In this document: positions 1 to 7,647 of the stretch, piece by piece
How the letters are laid out: each line of letters begins with the position of its first letter
How positions within the stretch are numbered: position 1 is the stretch's first letter
From: Balneolaceae bacterium
Lineage (GTDB): Bacteria > Bacteroidota > Rhodothermia > Balneolales > Balneolaceae
Direction of reading: 5' to 3'
NCBI GenBank assembly: GCA_009711805.1
Contig: VEMX01000003.1
Coordinates: 48,770-112,769, forward strand
Length of the DNA: 64,000 nt
Position numbers and translations under genes: made by a program
The notes under the pieces: model-generated
Told to the model about the DNA's origin: nothing
Databases searched by the model: none
What the model saw: the letters and a program-made list of their open reading frames with translations, nothing else

Positions 1-1295
1 AAGTCAGTCTCGTTCATACCTTGTATCAAAAATGATTCCAAACCCGGATGTTTTTTTATAGATTCGTCAATTTTCGGATTTGAACCTTTCACATAGGCTC
101 CAATATTGATCAGGTCTTCGGCCTCTCTGTAGGTTGCCAGCAGCTCTCTTGCTTTCATGGCTATTTCGAGCTGTTCCTCTGTAACAACCTTCGTCATCAC
201 CCTTGAAATACTTTCCAGAATGTCGATAGCAGGGTAATGGTTTTTATGTGCCAATCGCCTTGAGAGCACGATATGGCCATCTAAAATGGATCGTACGGCA
301 TCTGCAATAGGTTCATTCATATCGTCATTATCCACTAATACCGTATACAATCCGGTGATGCTTCCCTGTTGTGTTTTGCCCGGGCGTTCGAGTAATTTCG
401 GGAGTATAGTGAACACGCTTGGTGTATATCCTTTGGTGGTTGGAGGCTCTCCTGAGGCAAGCCCAATTTCTCTTTGGGCCATGGCTACCCGGGTAACCGA
501 ATCCATCATAAGGAGGACATTTTTTCCTTGGTCGCGGAAATATTCTGCAATTGCTGTTGCCGTGAACGCTCCCTTTACTCTGCTCATAGCTGCAGTATCG
601 GAAGTTGCAGCTACTACCACAGAACGGGATAATCCCTCTTCACCGAGTGTATCCTGCACAAATTCCTGAACCTCACGGCCCCGTTCACCAATAAGTCCAA
701 TTACGTTCACATCGGCGGAAGAGTGCTTGGCTATCATTCCCATAAGCACACTTTTACCCACTCCGGAACCGGCAAAAAGTCCCATCCTTTGGCCGGTTCC
801 CAGTGTGTTTAAGGCGTCGAGTGCACGAATACCGGTAAACATAACATCATCGATGGGAGCTCGATCCAGCGGAGCTGGCGGATCATTATGTACCAGTTGT
901 TGTGCGGTCGGTCGTATCGACCCCTTGTCATCTATAGGCAAACCGTTGGTATCAACTACTCGTCCGAGTATTTCATCACCAACGGAAACGGTAAGTGCCT
1001 GTCCCATACTTTCTACCAGGCACCCCGTTTTCATGCCAACTACCCGATCGTAGGGCATTAATAATGTCTTTCCATCTTTTAACCCTACAACTTCAGCCGA
1101 TACCAAAGTGCCCATTACCGTATGTATCCCGTACATCTCTCCTACACTCGCTTCCAATCCGGTGCATTCTATGATGTTACCTACAATGGTGGATACTTTT
1201 CCGTAACGTTTCACTTTATTGGGGTTTCCTGAAATCTTTTCACGGATATCCCGAAAGTGTTTCTCCAAAATGAGCGAAGTATCGGTTATTTCCAT
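1..1295 (-). CDS. fliI: Flagellar export ATPase FliI (3' end outside window)
   Basis: ATPase that powers the flagellar type III export apparatus at the cytoplasmic face of the basal body. The ATG at 1295 (MEITDTSLILEKHF) gives 431 codons before the window edge, so only the extreme C-terminus of a ~440-residue protein is missing. Seen in the translation: the FliI-type Walker A GLFAGSGVGKSVLM (about 740-790), the following MDSVTRVAMAQREIGLASGE stretch, and YTPSVFTILPKLLERPG, all diagnostic of FliI/SctN rather than F1-beta. Its start overlaps the end of fliH by 10 bp, implying translational coupling as the last visible gene of the operon. Confidence 0.96.
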   Translation of the reverse strand, partial: MEITDTSLILEKHFRDIREKISGNPNKVKRYGKVSTIVGNIIECTGLEASVGEMYGIHTVMGTLVSAEVVGLKDGKTLLMPYDRVVGMKTGCLVESMGQALTVSVGDEILGRVVDTNGLPIDDKGSIRPTAQQLVHNDPPAPLDRAPIDDVMFTGIRALDALNTLGTGQRMGLFAGSGVGKSVLMGMIAKHSSADVNVIGLIGERGREVQEFVQDTLGEEGLSRSVVVAATSDTAAMSRVKGAFTATAIAEYFRDQGKNVLLMMDSVTRVAMAQREIGLASGEPPTTKGYTPSVFTILPKLLERPGKTQQGSITGLYTVLVDNDDMNEPIADAVRSILDGHIVLSRRLAHKNHYPAIDILESISRVMTKVVTEEQLEIAMKARELLATYREAEDLINIGAYVKGSNPKIDESIKKHPGLESFLIQGMNETD

Positions 1296-1990
1296 GATGG
1301 AAGGGTTAAGGATGTTCTAAAATCTTTGAGCATTTCTTCGAACTTGTGCACAATATCTTCTCTTTTTGTCTCCAGCTTAAATTCGCCGGGCTTCAGTTCA
1401 TTGTTAGTCCGAATATTGATTGCTGTGTTGGGTGTTAATTCTTCTACCAGATTTTTGATGTATTCATAATCATCTTCTGCTATCAACAGCAGCGGTTTTG
1501 AGCTCTCATCTATTCGCTGTAATATTTTTCCCAGTTTGAGTTCCAGGGTTTCTCTTATTTTTGGATTTTCTACCGGTATGCCCAGAATGGCTTCCGATAT
1601 TTCGAATACCATATCCAGTATACCCGGCTCCAGCATTTTCTGGTGCTCTTGCCATTGCAACCGTGCTTGTTCTAATTCATTCCGGATACCGGATAGTTTA
1701 CTGTCTATTTCTGCTCTTGCTTGTGCAAGGCCTTCCTGTAGTCCCTTTTCATATCCTTCAGCCAGGGCTTCTTCCCGGGATCGCTCTACTTTACGTTTCC
1801 ATTTCTCGTCTCTTTCTTCAAGTTTTTTGGCAATGTCGGGGCTGGATTTGATCTTCTCCTCAGTGACTTTATCATCATTGAAAATCATTTGGTAGTTCAG
1901 ACGGGTGCTTCCATCCTCGTACCAGCTCACCTGGTTTTTATTTAAAATCTTCTGATTAGTCATTTTTTTACTCGACGATTTCTTCTTCAT
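1286..1990 (-). CDS. fliH: Flagellar assembly protein FliH
   Basis: 234 aa. FliH binds FliI and restrains its ATPase activity, delivering it to the export gate. Sequence is weakly conserved, as usual for the family: a long charged, Glu/Lys/Arg-rich coiled coil (about residues 45-115, with EEALAEGYEKGLQEGLAQA) followed by a C-terminal V/A-ATPase E-subunit-like domain (about 120-225). Position between fliG and fliI, with a 23-bp overlap on fliG and a 10-bp overlap on fliI, makes the assignment firm although the motif evidence alone would be modest. Confidence 0.88.
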   Translation of the reverse strand: MKKKSSSKKMTNQKILNKNQVSWYEDGSTRLNYQMIFNDDKVTEEKIKSSPDIAKKLEERDEKWKRKVERSREEALAEGYEKGLQEGLAQARAEIDSKLSGIRNELEQARLQWQEHQKMLEPGILDMVFEISEAILGIPVENPKIRETLELKLGKILQRIDESSKPLLLIAEDDYEYIKNLVEELTPNTAINIRTNNELKPGEFKLETKREDIVHKFEEMLKDFRTSLTLPSWK

Positions 1991-3008
1991 CCATCTTGCG
2001 TGTGGTGATTTGCCCGTCTTCTTCCAGCTCTTTTATTTTCTTGATTATGCGCTGCTGGGCATCTTTTACATCTTTCAGCGGTACCGGCCCAAGAGCATCC
2101 ATATCTTCGCGGAGCATATCGGCTGCTCTGCTCGACATGTTGCCGAGGAACTTGGCTGAGAGCCCCTCATCCACACCTTTGAGTCCCATAACGAGATCTG
2201 CTTTTTCCATCTCGTTGATAATGAGCTGTACCGTGCGGTCGTCGAAATGCAGGATATCTTCGAAGAGGAACATTTGTTCTTTAATTTCGCTGGCCATATC
2301 ATAGTCGCGTTCCATAATATCTTCAAGCACATTGCGCTCAACGGTAATTTCTGCGCCGTTAAGAATTTGTGCCACAATATTGGTACCACTTTTAATTCTG
2401 TCGCCCATGGTATCCATGCCCCCTAAATGTTCTTTTATGACCTCTTCCACTTCTTCTATTACTTCCGCAGAAATCTTGTCCATAGATGCCAACCGAAAAA
2501 TAATTTCACCTTGCAGTTTTTCATCCAGGTGGCCTAATATTTCGGCAGATTTTTCTACCTGCAGCTGCGAAAAGATTAACGCTGCTACCTGGGGATGTTC
2601 GTTCTGTATAAAATTGGCTATCTGTGTAATTTTGGTTTGTTGAAATTCATCGAAAACGGTACTTCCTGACTGGGCTCTCAATCTTTTCATCATCTGTTCA
2701 GAATTGGCGCTGTCTCCCAGCTCTGCGAGCAGTTCTTCAGCATAGCCCACCCCACCCTTTAGCATATACTGCTTTACTTCCATCAAAGAATGATATTCGT
2801 TCAAAACGGCATCTACTATTTCTGCCTTCACATCTTTCATCCGGGCAACTTCCATGGTTACCTTTTCTACCTCTTTCTGATTCAGGGATCTCATCATCGT
2901 AGCAGATGCTTTGGATCCTATACTCATAATCAGTACGGCTGCTTTCTGGTAGCCATTAAGATCTTCAATAGAATCGAAGCCTTTCTTTTTATTTTTTGTA
3001 GTTGGCAT
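1968..3008 (-). CDS. fliG: Flagellar motor switch protein FliG
   Basis: 346 aa, normal family length. FliG sits on the MS ring, contacts the stator and switches rotation direction. Seen: N-terminal FliF-binding domain (about 15-110), the middle-domain EHPQ motif at residues 137-140 (NEHPQVAALIFSQL), and the C-terminal torque helix region with charged residues (DRTVQLIINEMEKADLVMGLKG, then LREDMDALGPVPLKDVKDAQ). Overlaps fliH by 23 bp and follows fliF by 11 bp. Confidence 0.96.
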   Translation of the reverse strand: MPTTKNKKKGFDSIEDLNGYQKAAVLIMSIGSKASATMMRSLNQKEVEKVTMEVARMKDVKAEIVDAVLNEYHSLMEVKQYMLKGGVGYAEELLAELGDSANSEQMMKRLRAQSGSTVFDEFQQTKITQIANFIQNEHPQVAALIFSQLQVEKSAEILGHLDEKLQGEIIFRLASMDKISAEVIEEVEEVIKEHLGGMDTMGDRIKSGTNIVAQILNGAEITVERNVLEDIMERDYDMASEIKEQMFLFEDILHFDDRTVQLIINEMEKADLVMGLKGVDEGLSAKFLGNMSSRAADMLREDMDALGPVPLKDVKDAQQRIIKKIKELEEDGQITTRKMDEEEIVE

Positions 3009-3019
3009 AATTCTAAAAT

Positions 3020-4669
3020 TTAGTCTTCATCAGAAGTCATCATAGCTCTCATAACCATTGCAGCTTCTGCCGGTTTAAGTTCTACAAAGTCTACAATTTC
3101 TTTCTTGTCATATTTTCGTTTTGGCAGTTGCTTTTGGCCTGCACCTTCACCTTCCTGTTCACTATCTTCGGGTATTGATTGTTCTGGCATATTCGGTATT
3201 CCTTCCTGTTTAGGCAGAGATTCCATTGAGGGTGCACTGCCTACCCTGCTATCGGCTGAAAAATCGCTTATTATATTTAGATCGCCACTGCCTGCTCGTT
3301 TTCGAATTCCATTTATTAGCCACAGAATCATGAGGAAAGTAACTCCTATTACCGACCAGCGAATAATGCTATTGTAGCTGGTAGGCTGTCCGGAGAAATA
3401 ATTCGCATCCCTCACAAAGTGCTTATCAAAAAATTCTATCTGTTTTATTGAAAGTTCATCTCCGCGGTCACCCTGAATACCCAGTGCAAGTTTTACCACT
3501 TCTTTAAATTCTTCTACTTCTTCCTGGCTGTATTCCTCGTACGTTACTGTACCTTCTTCTCCTTCTTCACCGGGCTGTATTACCTGCTTATAATTAAGCA
3601 GAACAGATGCTGATACCCGTTTAATCTCTCCCTGGGTTTTTTCAAATACTTCCCGGGTACGGTTCACTTCGTAGTTTCTGGTTTGTGTAGTTGCCTGATT
3701 ATCGTTGCTTGCCACTACTACCGATCCGGCCTGATTTTGCAATCGCTGGTTACCGGCTACCGGTTCCATGATTTCATCATTATTGGTTTGTTCGCTTTTT
3801 TCCTCAGAAATAATGGTTCTGCTATCCGGGTCTATCAGATCAGATTCGCGCACAAGCCGGTCAAAATCATGTTCCACAGATACACGGAGAATACTGTTTC
3901 CAGCTCCCAGCACGCGGTCTAACATAGATTGGCCACGTTCAGTAAGATAGGCTTCCGTTTTTTGGCGAAGCTGCATTTGTGTAGTCCCCATGGCCAGTTC
4001 AGCATCAGAATCAACTTCTTCACTCAGTCTGTTTCCAGCCTGATCCAACACCGTTACATTGCCTGCTTCAAGGCTTTCAACACTCCCCGCTATAAGCGAA
4101 GTGATGCCTTCAATCTGATCATTCTTAAGTTTTTGTCCTTTTTCTAAATTCAGTATTACCGAAGCAGAAGCTTCTACAGCGGCTCCTTCGAAGGGCGAAC
4201 GTTCCGGGAGCACCAGGTGAATTCTTGAAAACTCAACCTGATCGAGGCTGTTAATAGATCGGGCCAACTCCCCTTCAAGGGCTCTCTTTTTATTTACCTG
4301 CTGCATAAAATCCGTCATCCCCAAAGCATTGGTATCGAACAGTTCATATCCTTTGACATCTGAATAATCGCCTCCAATGGGAGCCATGTCTAACCGAAGC
4401 TGGTGTACTTTATCGCTGGATACATAAATGGCCTTCCCGCTTTCTTTCAGTTTATAGCTGATGCCCCGATTGTTTAATTCGGTTACAATTTCCTGGGCTG
4501 CTTCTGGCTGCAGAGATCCAAAAAGCAATACTTCATCCTCTTGTTGGGTCCAGTAGAATACTCCACCTATGACGGACATAATCACTAACACCAGCCCTAT
4601 AAACATAGCACGCTGTGCATTGTTAAGCGGCCCAAAAAATTCCTGAAATGCTTCTATATACTTGTTCAT
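3020..4669 (-). CDS. fliF: Flagellar MS-ring protein FliF
   Basis: 549 aa inner-membrane ring protein, the platform on which switch and rod assemble. Seen: first membrane helix about residues 21-41 (FIGLVLVIMSVIGGVFYW), YscJ/FliF ring-building domain to about 220 (LNNRGISYKL, ARSINSLDQVEFSRIHLVLP), the second ring-building region, a second helix about residues 440-460 (SVIGVTFLMILWLING), and an acidic C-terminal tail ending VDFVELKPAEAAMVMRAMM, the FliG-binding segment. Starts 10 bp after the end of fliE. Confidence 0.96.
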   Translation of the reverse strand: MNKYIEAFQEFFGPLNNAQRAMFIGLVLVIMSVIGGVFYWTQQEDEVLLFGSLQPEAAQEIVTELNNRGISYKLKESGKAIYVSSDKVHQLRLDMAPIGGDYSDVKGYELFDTNALGMTDFMQQVNKKRALEGELARSINSLDQVEFSRIHLVLPERSPFEGAAVEASASVILNLEKGQKLKNDQIEGITSLIAGSVESLEAGNVTVLDQAGNRLSEEVDSDAELAMGTTQMQLRQKTEAYLTERGQSMLDRVLGAGNSILRVSVEHDFDRLVRESDLIDPDSRTIISEEKSEQTNNDEIMEPVAGNQRLQNQAGSVVVASNDNQATTQTRNYEVNRTREVFEKTQGEIKRVSASVLLNYKQVIQPGEEGEEGTVTYEEYSQEEVEEFKEVVKLALGIQGDRGDELSIKQIEFFDKHFVRDANYFSGQPTSYNSIIRWSVIGVTFLMILWLINGIRKRAGSGDLNIISDFSADSRVGSAPSMESLPKQEGIPNMPEQSIPEDSEQEGEGAGQKQLPKRKYDKKEIVDFVELKPAEAAMVMRAMMTSDED

Positions 4670-4679
4670 TTAACCGACC

Positions 4680-5051
4680 TTATATTTGCATGCGACTTAT
4701 CTCATTGTAAGTCTCAATAGCTTTATTTCTAACTTCAATCATCATCTGAAAACTAAGTTGAGCTTTTTGCATTGATATCATCACATCATGCACATTGTCT
4801 GTTTTACCAGAAACATAATCCTGCATATTCTGCTCAGATGATTTCATGCTTTGATCTACTCCGTCAATAGCTTTCGTTAGCATATCGGCAAACGACTCCT
4901 TAGGACCGTCAACATTTATATCAAAATGTTTTGGACTTACTTCAATACCATTTGGCGGATCTTTCCGCTCAATACCGGGGGCATTGGCTTGTTTAAGGCC
5001 TTGCTGCACACCTTGTTGTATTAAACCTTGTATATCTATTGGGGCTGCCAT
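4680..5051 (-). CDS. fliE: Flagellar hook-basal body protein FliE
   Basis: 123 aa. FliE forms the MS ring-rod junction. The C-terminal half carries the family pattern (SFADMLTKAIDGVDQSMKSS, then SGKTDNVHDVMISMQKAQLS and EVRNKAIETYNEISRMQI), where the VHDVMISMQKA and EVRNKxxEAYxEIxxMxI blocks are typical. It lies directly upstream of fliF, the usual order. The first 40 residues are rich in Gln and Pro and poorly conserved. Confidence 0.93.
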   Translation of the reverse strand: MAAPIDIQGLIQQGVQQGLKQANAPGIERKDPPNGIEVSPKHFDINVDGPKESFADMLTKAIDGVDQSMKSSEQNMQDYVSGKTDNVHDVMISMQKAQLSFQMMIEVRNKAIETYNEISRMQI

Positions 5052-5078
5052 ACTTGTTTCTCCTTCTAAAAATCTGTT

Positions 5079-5312
5079 TTAAACTCGGGTATCAATATTT
5101 CTGCCGCGGGCAAATTCCTTATTCTCTACTTTTCCATCCATGGAGTACACATCCATTTTCTGCTTGGGCGAAAATTTCTCCTCTATCAGAGAAGACTCAT
5201 CCTTGGTGAGCTTGGGCAGATCTGTAGAGCCAGATTTTGCTGTATCCCGGAGTGCATTATTTCTGGTTATTTGTCCGCTTTGTTGATGGTGAATTGAATT
5301 AATAGTCGTCAT
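5079..5312 (-). CDS. Small unknown protein in the flagellar operon
   Basis: 77 aa, MTTINSIHHQQSGQITRNNA..., hydrophilic, no membrane segment or signal peptide, many Lys/Asp/Ser. I do not recognise a family. It is almost certainly expressed: it lies between flgC (1-bp gap) and fliE (27-bp gap) on the same strand inside a tightly packed operon. Length and charge would fit a chaperone or regulator, but nothing in the sequence proves either. Confidence 0.7.
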   Translation of the reverse strand: MTTINSIHHQQSGQITRNNALRDTAKSGSTDLPKLTKDESSLIEEKFSPKQKMDVYSMDGKVENKEFARGRNIDTRV

Positions 5313-5313
5313 C

Positions 5314-5790
5314 TTAAATCTCCAGAGAATGTTTGATCATTTGTTTTTCGGCCTCTATGCTACTTAAGTTTGCCTCGTACAGGCGGTTGGCACTTACCAT
5401 TTCCGCCATTTCACGAACCATATCAACATCAGGGTAGCGAACCATGCCATTTTCGTCGGCATCGGGATGGCCGGGATCATATTCATATCTAAATTTTTCT
5501 GTTTCAGCTACCTCAAAAGAAGGGCCCAGGCCTGTTTGTTTTGCACCTGCCGAATGTCTTGGGTCAGACTTATTCATAGAGGTAACACTCTCCGATAATA
5601 CCTTTAAAAAGTTTTTCTGGTCGGGGGCTAAAGTTTTCACTCTTTGCGGCCGATAAACATTCGGAGAGCCTTCGGGCGCAGACGTTTGCGCGTTTGCAAT
5701 GTTTCTTGAAGCAACAGCTAAACGCTCGCGCTGAAGAGCAAGACCCTGTGCTGCTGTTTGAAAAGTTGAGGATAGTCGATCTGGTAACAT
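5314..5790 (-). CDS. flgC: Flagellar proximal rod protein FlgC
   Basis: 158 aa proximal rod subunit. N-terminal rod-protein motif with LALQRERLAVASRNIANAQT (about residues 16-35), and the C-terminal helix VDMVREMAEMVSANRLYEAN (about 126-145) shared with rod/hook proteins. A typical variable middle carries PNVYRPQRV. Lies 11 bp downstream of flgB. Confidence 0.95.
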   Translation of the reverse strand: MLPDRLSSTFQTAAQGLALQRERLAVASRNIANAQTSAPEGSPNVYRPQRVKTLAPDQKNFLKVLSESVTSMNKSDPRHSAGAKQTGLGPSFEVAETEKFRYEYDPGHPDADENGMVRYPDVDMVREMAEMVSANRLYEANLSSIEAEKQMIKHSLEI

Positions 5791-5801
5791 ATTAATCTCG
5801 T

Positions 5802-6146
5802 TTATCTGTTAATCCCTGTTATGCCTTTTTTGAGCAGGCTAAAATGATGACGTAGTGAACGTGTCACCATTTGTACCCTGATTTGGGTATCTGCCATCTC
5901 TATCATTTCTTCTTCCAGCATTACATTCTCGTCAGTCTCGATTAGAGTAGGGGTTACATTTTTCATACCTGCTGTTCCAGCAGACTGTTGTGCATTCTGT
6001 AATTCGTTTTCAAAACTAACTTCACGCCTTTTATAGCCCGGGGTATCGGCGTTGGCAATGTTGGCAGCGGTTACTTTTTGCCTCAATGCATATGCGCCCA
6101 TTGCGCGGGCAAGTACTTGACTGTGATTGCTATCAATTAAGTTCAT
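5802..6146 (-). CDS. flgB: Flagellar proximal rod protein FlgB
   Basis: 114 aa from the ATG at 6146 (MNLIDSNHSQVLARAMGAYA). A longer reading to 6194 is possible but rejected: the added 16 residues are not FlgB-like, and 6194 falls inside the -12 box of the sigma54 promoter at 6190-6205, so it cannot be in the transcript. Seen: LRQKVTAANIANADTPGYKR, the rod-protein N-terminal motif, and a C-terminal helix ending MADTQIRVQMVTRSLRHHFS. First gene of the basal-body operon. Confidence 0.94.
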   Translation of the reverse strand: MNLIDSNHSQVLARAMGAYALRQKVTAANIANADTPGYKRREVSFENELQNAQQSAGTAGMKNVTPTLIETDENVMLEEEMIEMADTQIRVQMVTRSLRHHFSLLKKGITGINR

Positions 6147-6189
6147 TGAAAATTTCTTTTTGTTTTCGGAAATCCTTTGCACACACAAA

Positions 6190-6205
6190 TGCAATAGTTA
6201 TGCCA
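6190..6205 (-). promoter_or_regulatory. Sigma54 (RpoN) promoter of the flagellar operon
   Basis: Read on the minus strand the site is TGGCATAACTATTGCA, which fits every defined position of the consensus TGGCAYRNNNNTTGCW, with the GG and GC exactly 10 nt apart. Transcription would start near 6178, about 32 nt before the flgB ATG at 6146. Sigma54 control requires an AAA+ enhancer-binding activator, which is not in this window. Confidence 0.85.
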
Positions 6206-6331
6206 TGGCAATAAATGTGCTTTAAACTTTCATTTAATCCCTTATTTTGGGAGCAGGTTTTAGTTACAGGGAGCAGAATTGACCACCATCAGGCAAATTT
6301 TTCCGTTTTGCCTCTTTTAGCAGTTATTTAC

Positions 6332-6358
6332 TTAAGAGTGGGAACAGCACGCTGATAA
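6332..6358 (+). promoter_or_regulatory. Sigma28 (FliA) promoter upstream of PAS kinase
   Basis: TTAA (6332-6335), 15-nt spacer, GCTGATAA (6351-6358). One base from the GCCGATAA -10 and the same architecture as the sites at 14136, 16824, 17859 and 26017. Predicted start near 6366, leaving a leader of about 27 nt before the ATG at 6393. Confidence 0.7.
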
Positions 6359-6392
6359 TCGTGTAAGTGAATGAAAACTAAAGGAAGGTAAA

Positions 6393-7445
6393 ATGAGTTT
6401 AATGAATCAAAAACTGTTCACAATAGATGGTTATAATAGCAAGGAATATGCATTTAATAATAATGATGAGTACTATGGTAAAACTCTACAGCATACAATA
6501 ATGGAATTTGCAAGAGCTTTCATTGCTGATATTTCTCATCCTATCTTTATTATTGATAGTGAAACAAATCGTATTATTTATGCCAATGAAGCCGCAACTC
6601 CAGTTCAGGGAGAATATGATCTTGTAGGTGAACAGTTTAAAGCAGCTGTTCAGGTTTTTGCTAAAGATATCACTGATGAGTCTATCGCCTTTTTTAACCG
6701 GCAATGGTATAACCTAAAGGAAAAATCTTTTGAATGGGAAAATTCAACCTTTCTCATAAAAGAATTACAGCCCCGGCCCGGCGTTCCTGACCAAGATACC
6801 CTGGAGACCTGGAAAAATATGATTGCGGTAATGCTTCACCGGTTTCGTTCTCCACTTACGGGCATGACTGGCTACCTTGACATGATGGAAGATCAGAGCC
6901 AGAACGAATCCCACAAAAAATGGTTTGCCCTTATAAATAAGGGAATTGACCACCTCTATAATATGATGGATGAGATGGAGGCTCTGTATAACATCCCTGC
7001 CAATTACAACGATTCCAAATCATCTGAAACGGATGCCGTTGCCATCATCAACAATATCATTTTAAACTTACCTTCTGAAATACAAAAGAAGATTGCATTT
7101 GAGCAGGCCGATGAAAACATCACTTTCACCTGCAATCCACTCAACCTTAAGCAGATTATCAACGTTTTGCTTAAAAATGCCCTGGAGCATTCTGCAAATG
7201 AAAACGAGCCTATCCAAATCACGATAAATGCCAACCGGTACATTCAAATATCAAATCCAGGAAAAGTAATTCCCGACTCTATTCGCAAAAATATTTTCCA
7301 TCCTTTTGTTACCAGCAAAGCTAATAACCTGGGTATTGGGTTAACCATGGCCTTGTTGTATGCCTATCAATTTGGCGGAAGTGTTTTCCTTACACGGAAC
7401 AGTGAAGAATGCGGAATCAGCTTTACCCTTTGTTTTCCAAACTAA
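6393..7445 (+). CDS. PAS-domain histidine kinase (cytoplasmic)
   Basis: 350 aa, no membrane segment. PAS-like domain about residues 40-125 (FIIDSETNRIIYANEAATPV), H-box with HRFRSPLTGMTGYLDMME at His149, a helical dimer region to about 205, then an ATPase domain with N-box LKQIINVLLKNALEHS, F-box PFVTSK and G2 LGIGLTMA. The G1 box is SNPG rather than DxGxG, so ATP binding may be altered. It has a sigma28 promoter and faces away from the flagellar operon, so a role in motility control is likely; the partner regulator is not evident. Confidence 0.85.
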   Translation: MSLMNQKLFTIDGYNSKEYAFNNNDEYYGKTLQHTIMEFARAFIADISHPIFIIDSETNRIIYANEAATPVQGEYDLVGEQFKAAVQVFAKDITDESIAFFNRQWYNLKEKSFEWENSTFLIKELQPRPGVPDQDTLETWKNMIAVMLHRFRSPLTGMTGYLDMMEDQSQNESHKKWFALINKGIDHLYNMMDEMEALYNIPANYNDSKSSETDAVAIINNIILNLPSEIQKKIAFEQADENITFTCNPLNLKQIINVLLKNALEHSANENEPIQITINANRYIQISNPGKVIPDSIRKNIFHPFVTSKANNLGIGLTMALLYAYQFGGSVFLTRNSEECGISFTLCFPN

Positions 7446-7576
7446 GAGGAGCATTGATATTTCCTTTTATAAGTAGTAGCACATTTCAACTGGCCTGCTT
7501 TTCCTGCTAAAACCAGCAAAAGAAATAGCCTGTTAAAAAACGAAATTAGCTTAATATAAATATGTACATATGCCAT

Positions 7577-7603
7577 TTATGTTTTACCGAAATCAGTCGA
7601 TAA
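7577..7603 (+). promoter_or_regulatory. Weak sigma28-like site upstream of PAS/receptor-like gene
   Basis: GTCGATAA at 7596-7603 differs from GCCGATAA at one base, but the element 15 nt upstream is TTAT (7577-7580), a poor -35. It lies 44 nt before the ATG at 7648. Listed because the neighbouring motility genes carry better copies of the same motif. Confidence 0.35.
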
Positions 7604-7647
7604 AAAGAATGTGATTATATTTCAAATAACTTTCTAATCCTGCCCAG

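Noticed and set aside
6206..6221. TGGCAATAAATGTGCT on the plus strand has the GG-N10-GC spacing of a sigma54 site.
   Set aside because: The -12 half (GTGCT) is poor and a better sigma28 site at 6332-6358 serves the plus-strand gene. The minus-strand site overlapping this region is the perfect one.
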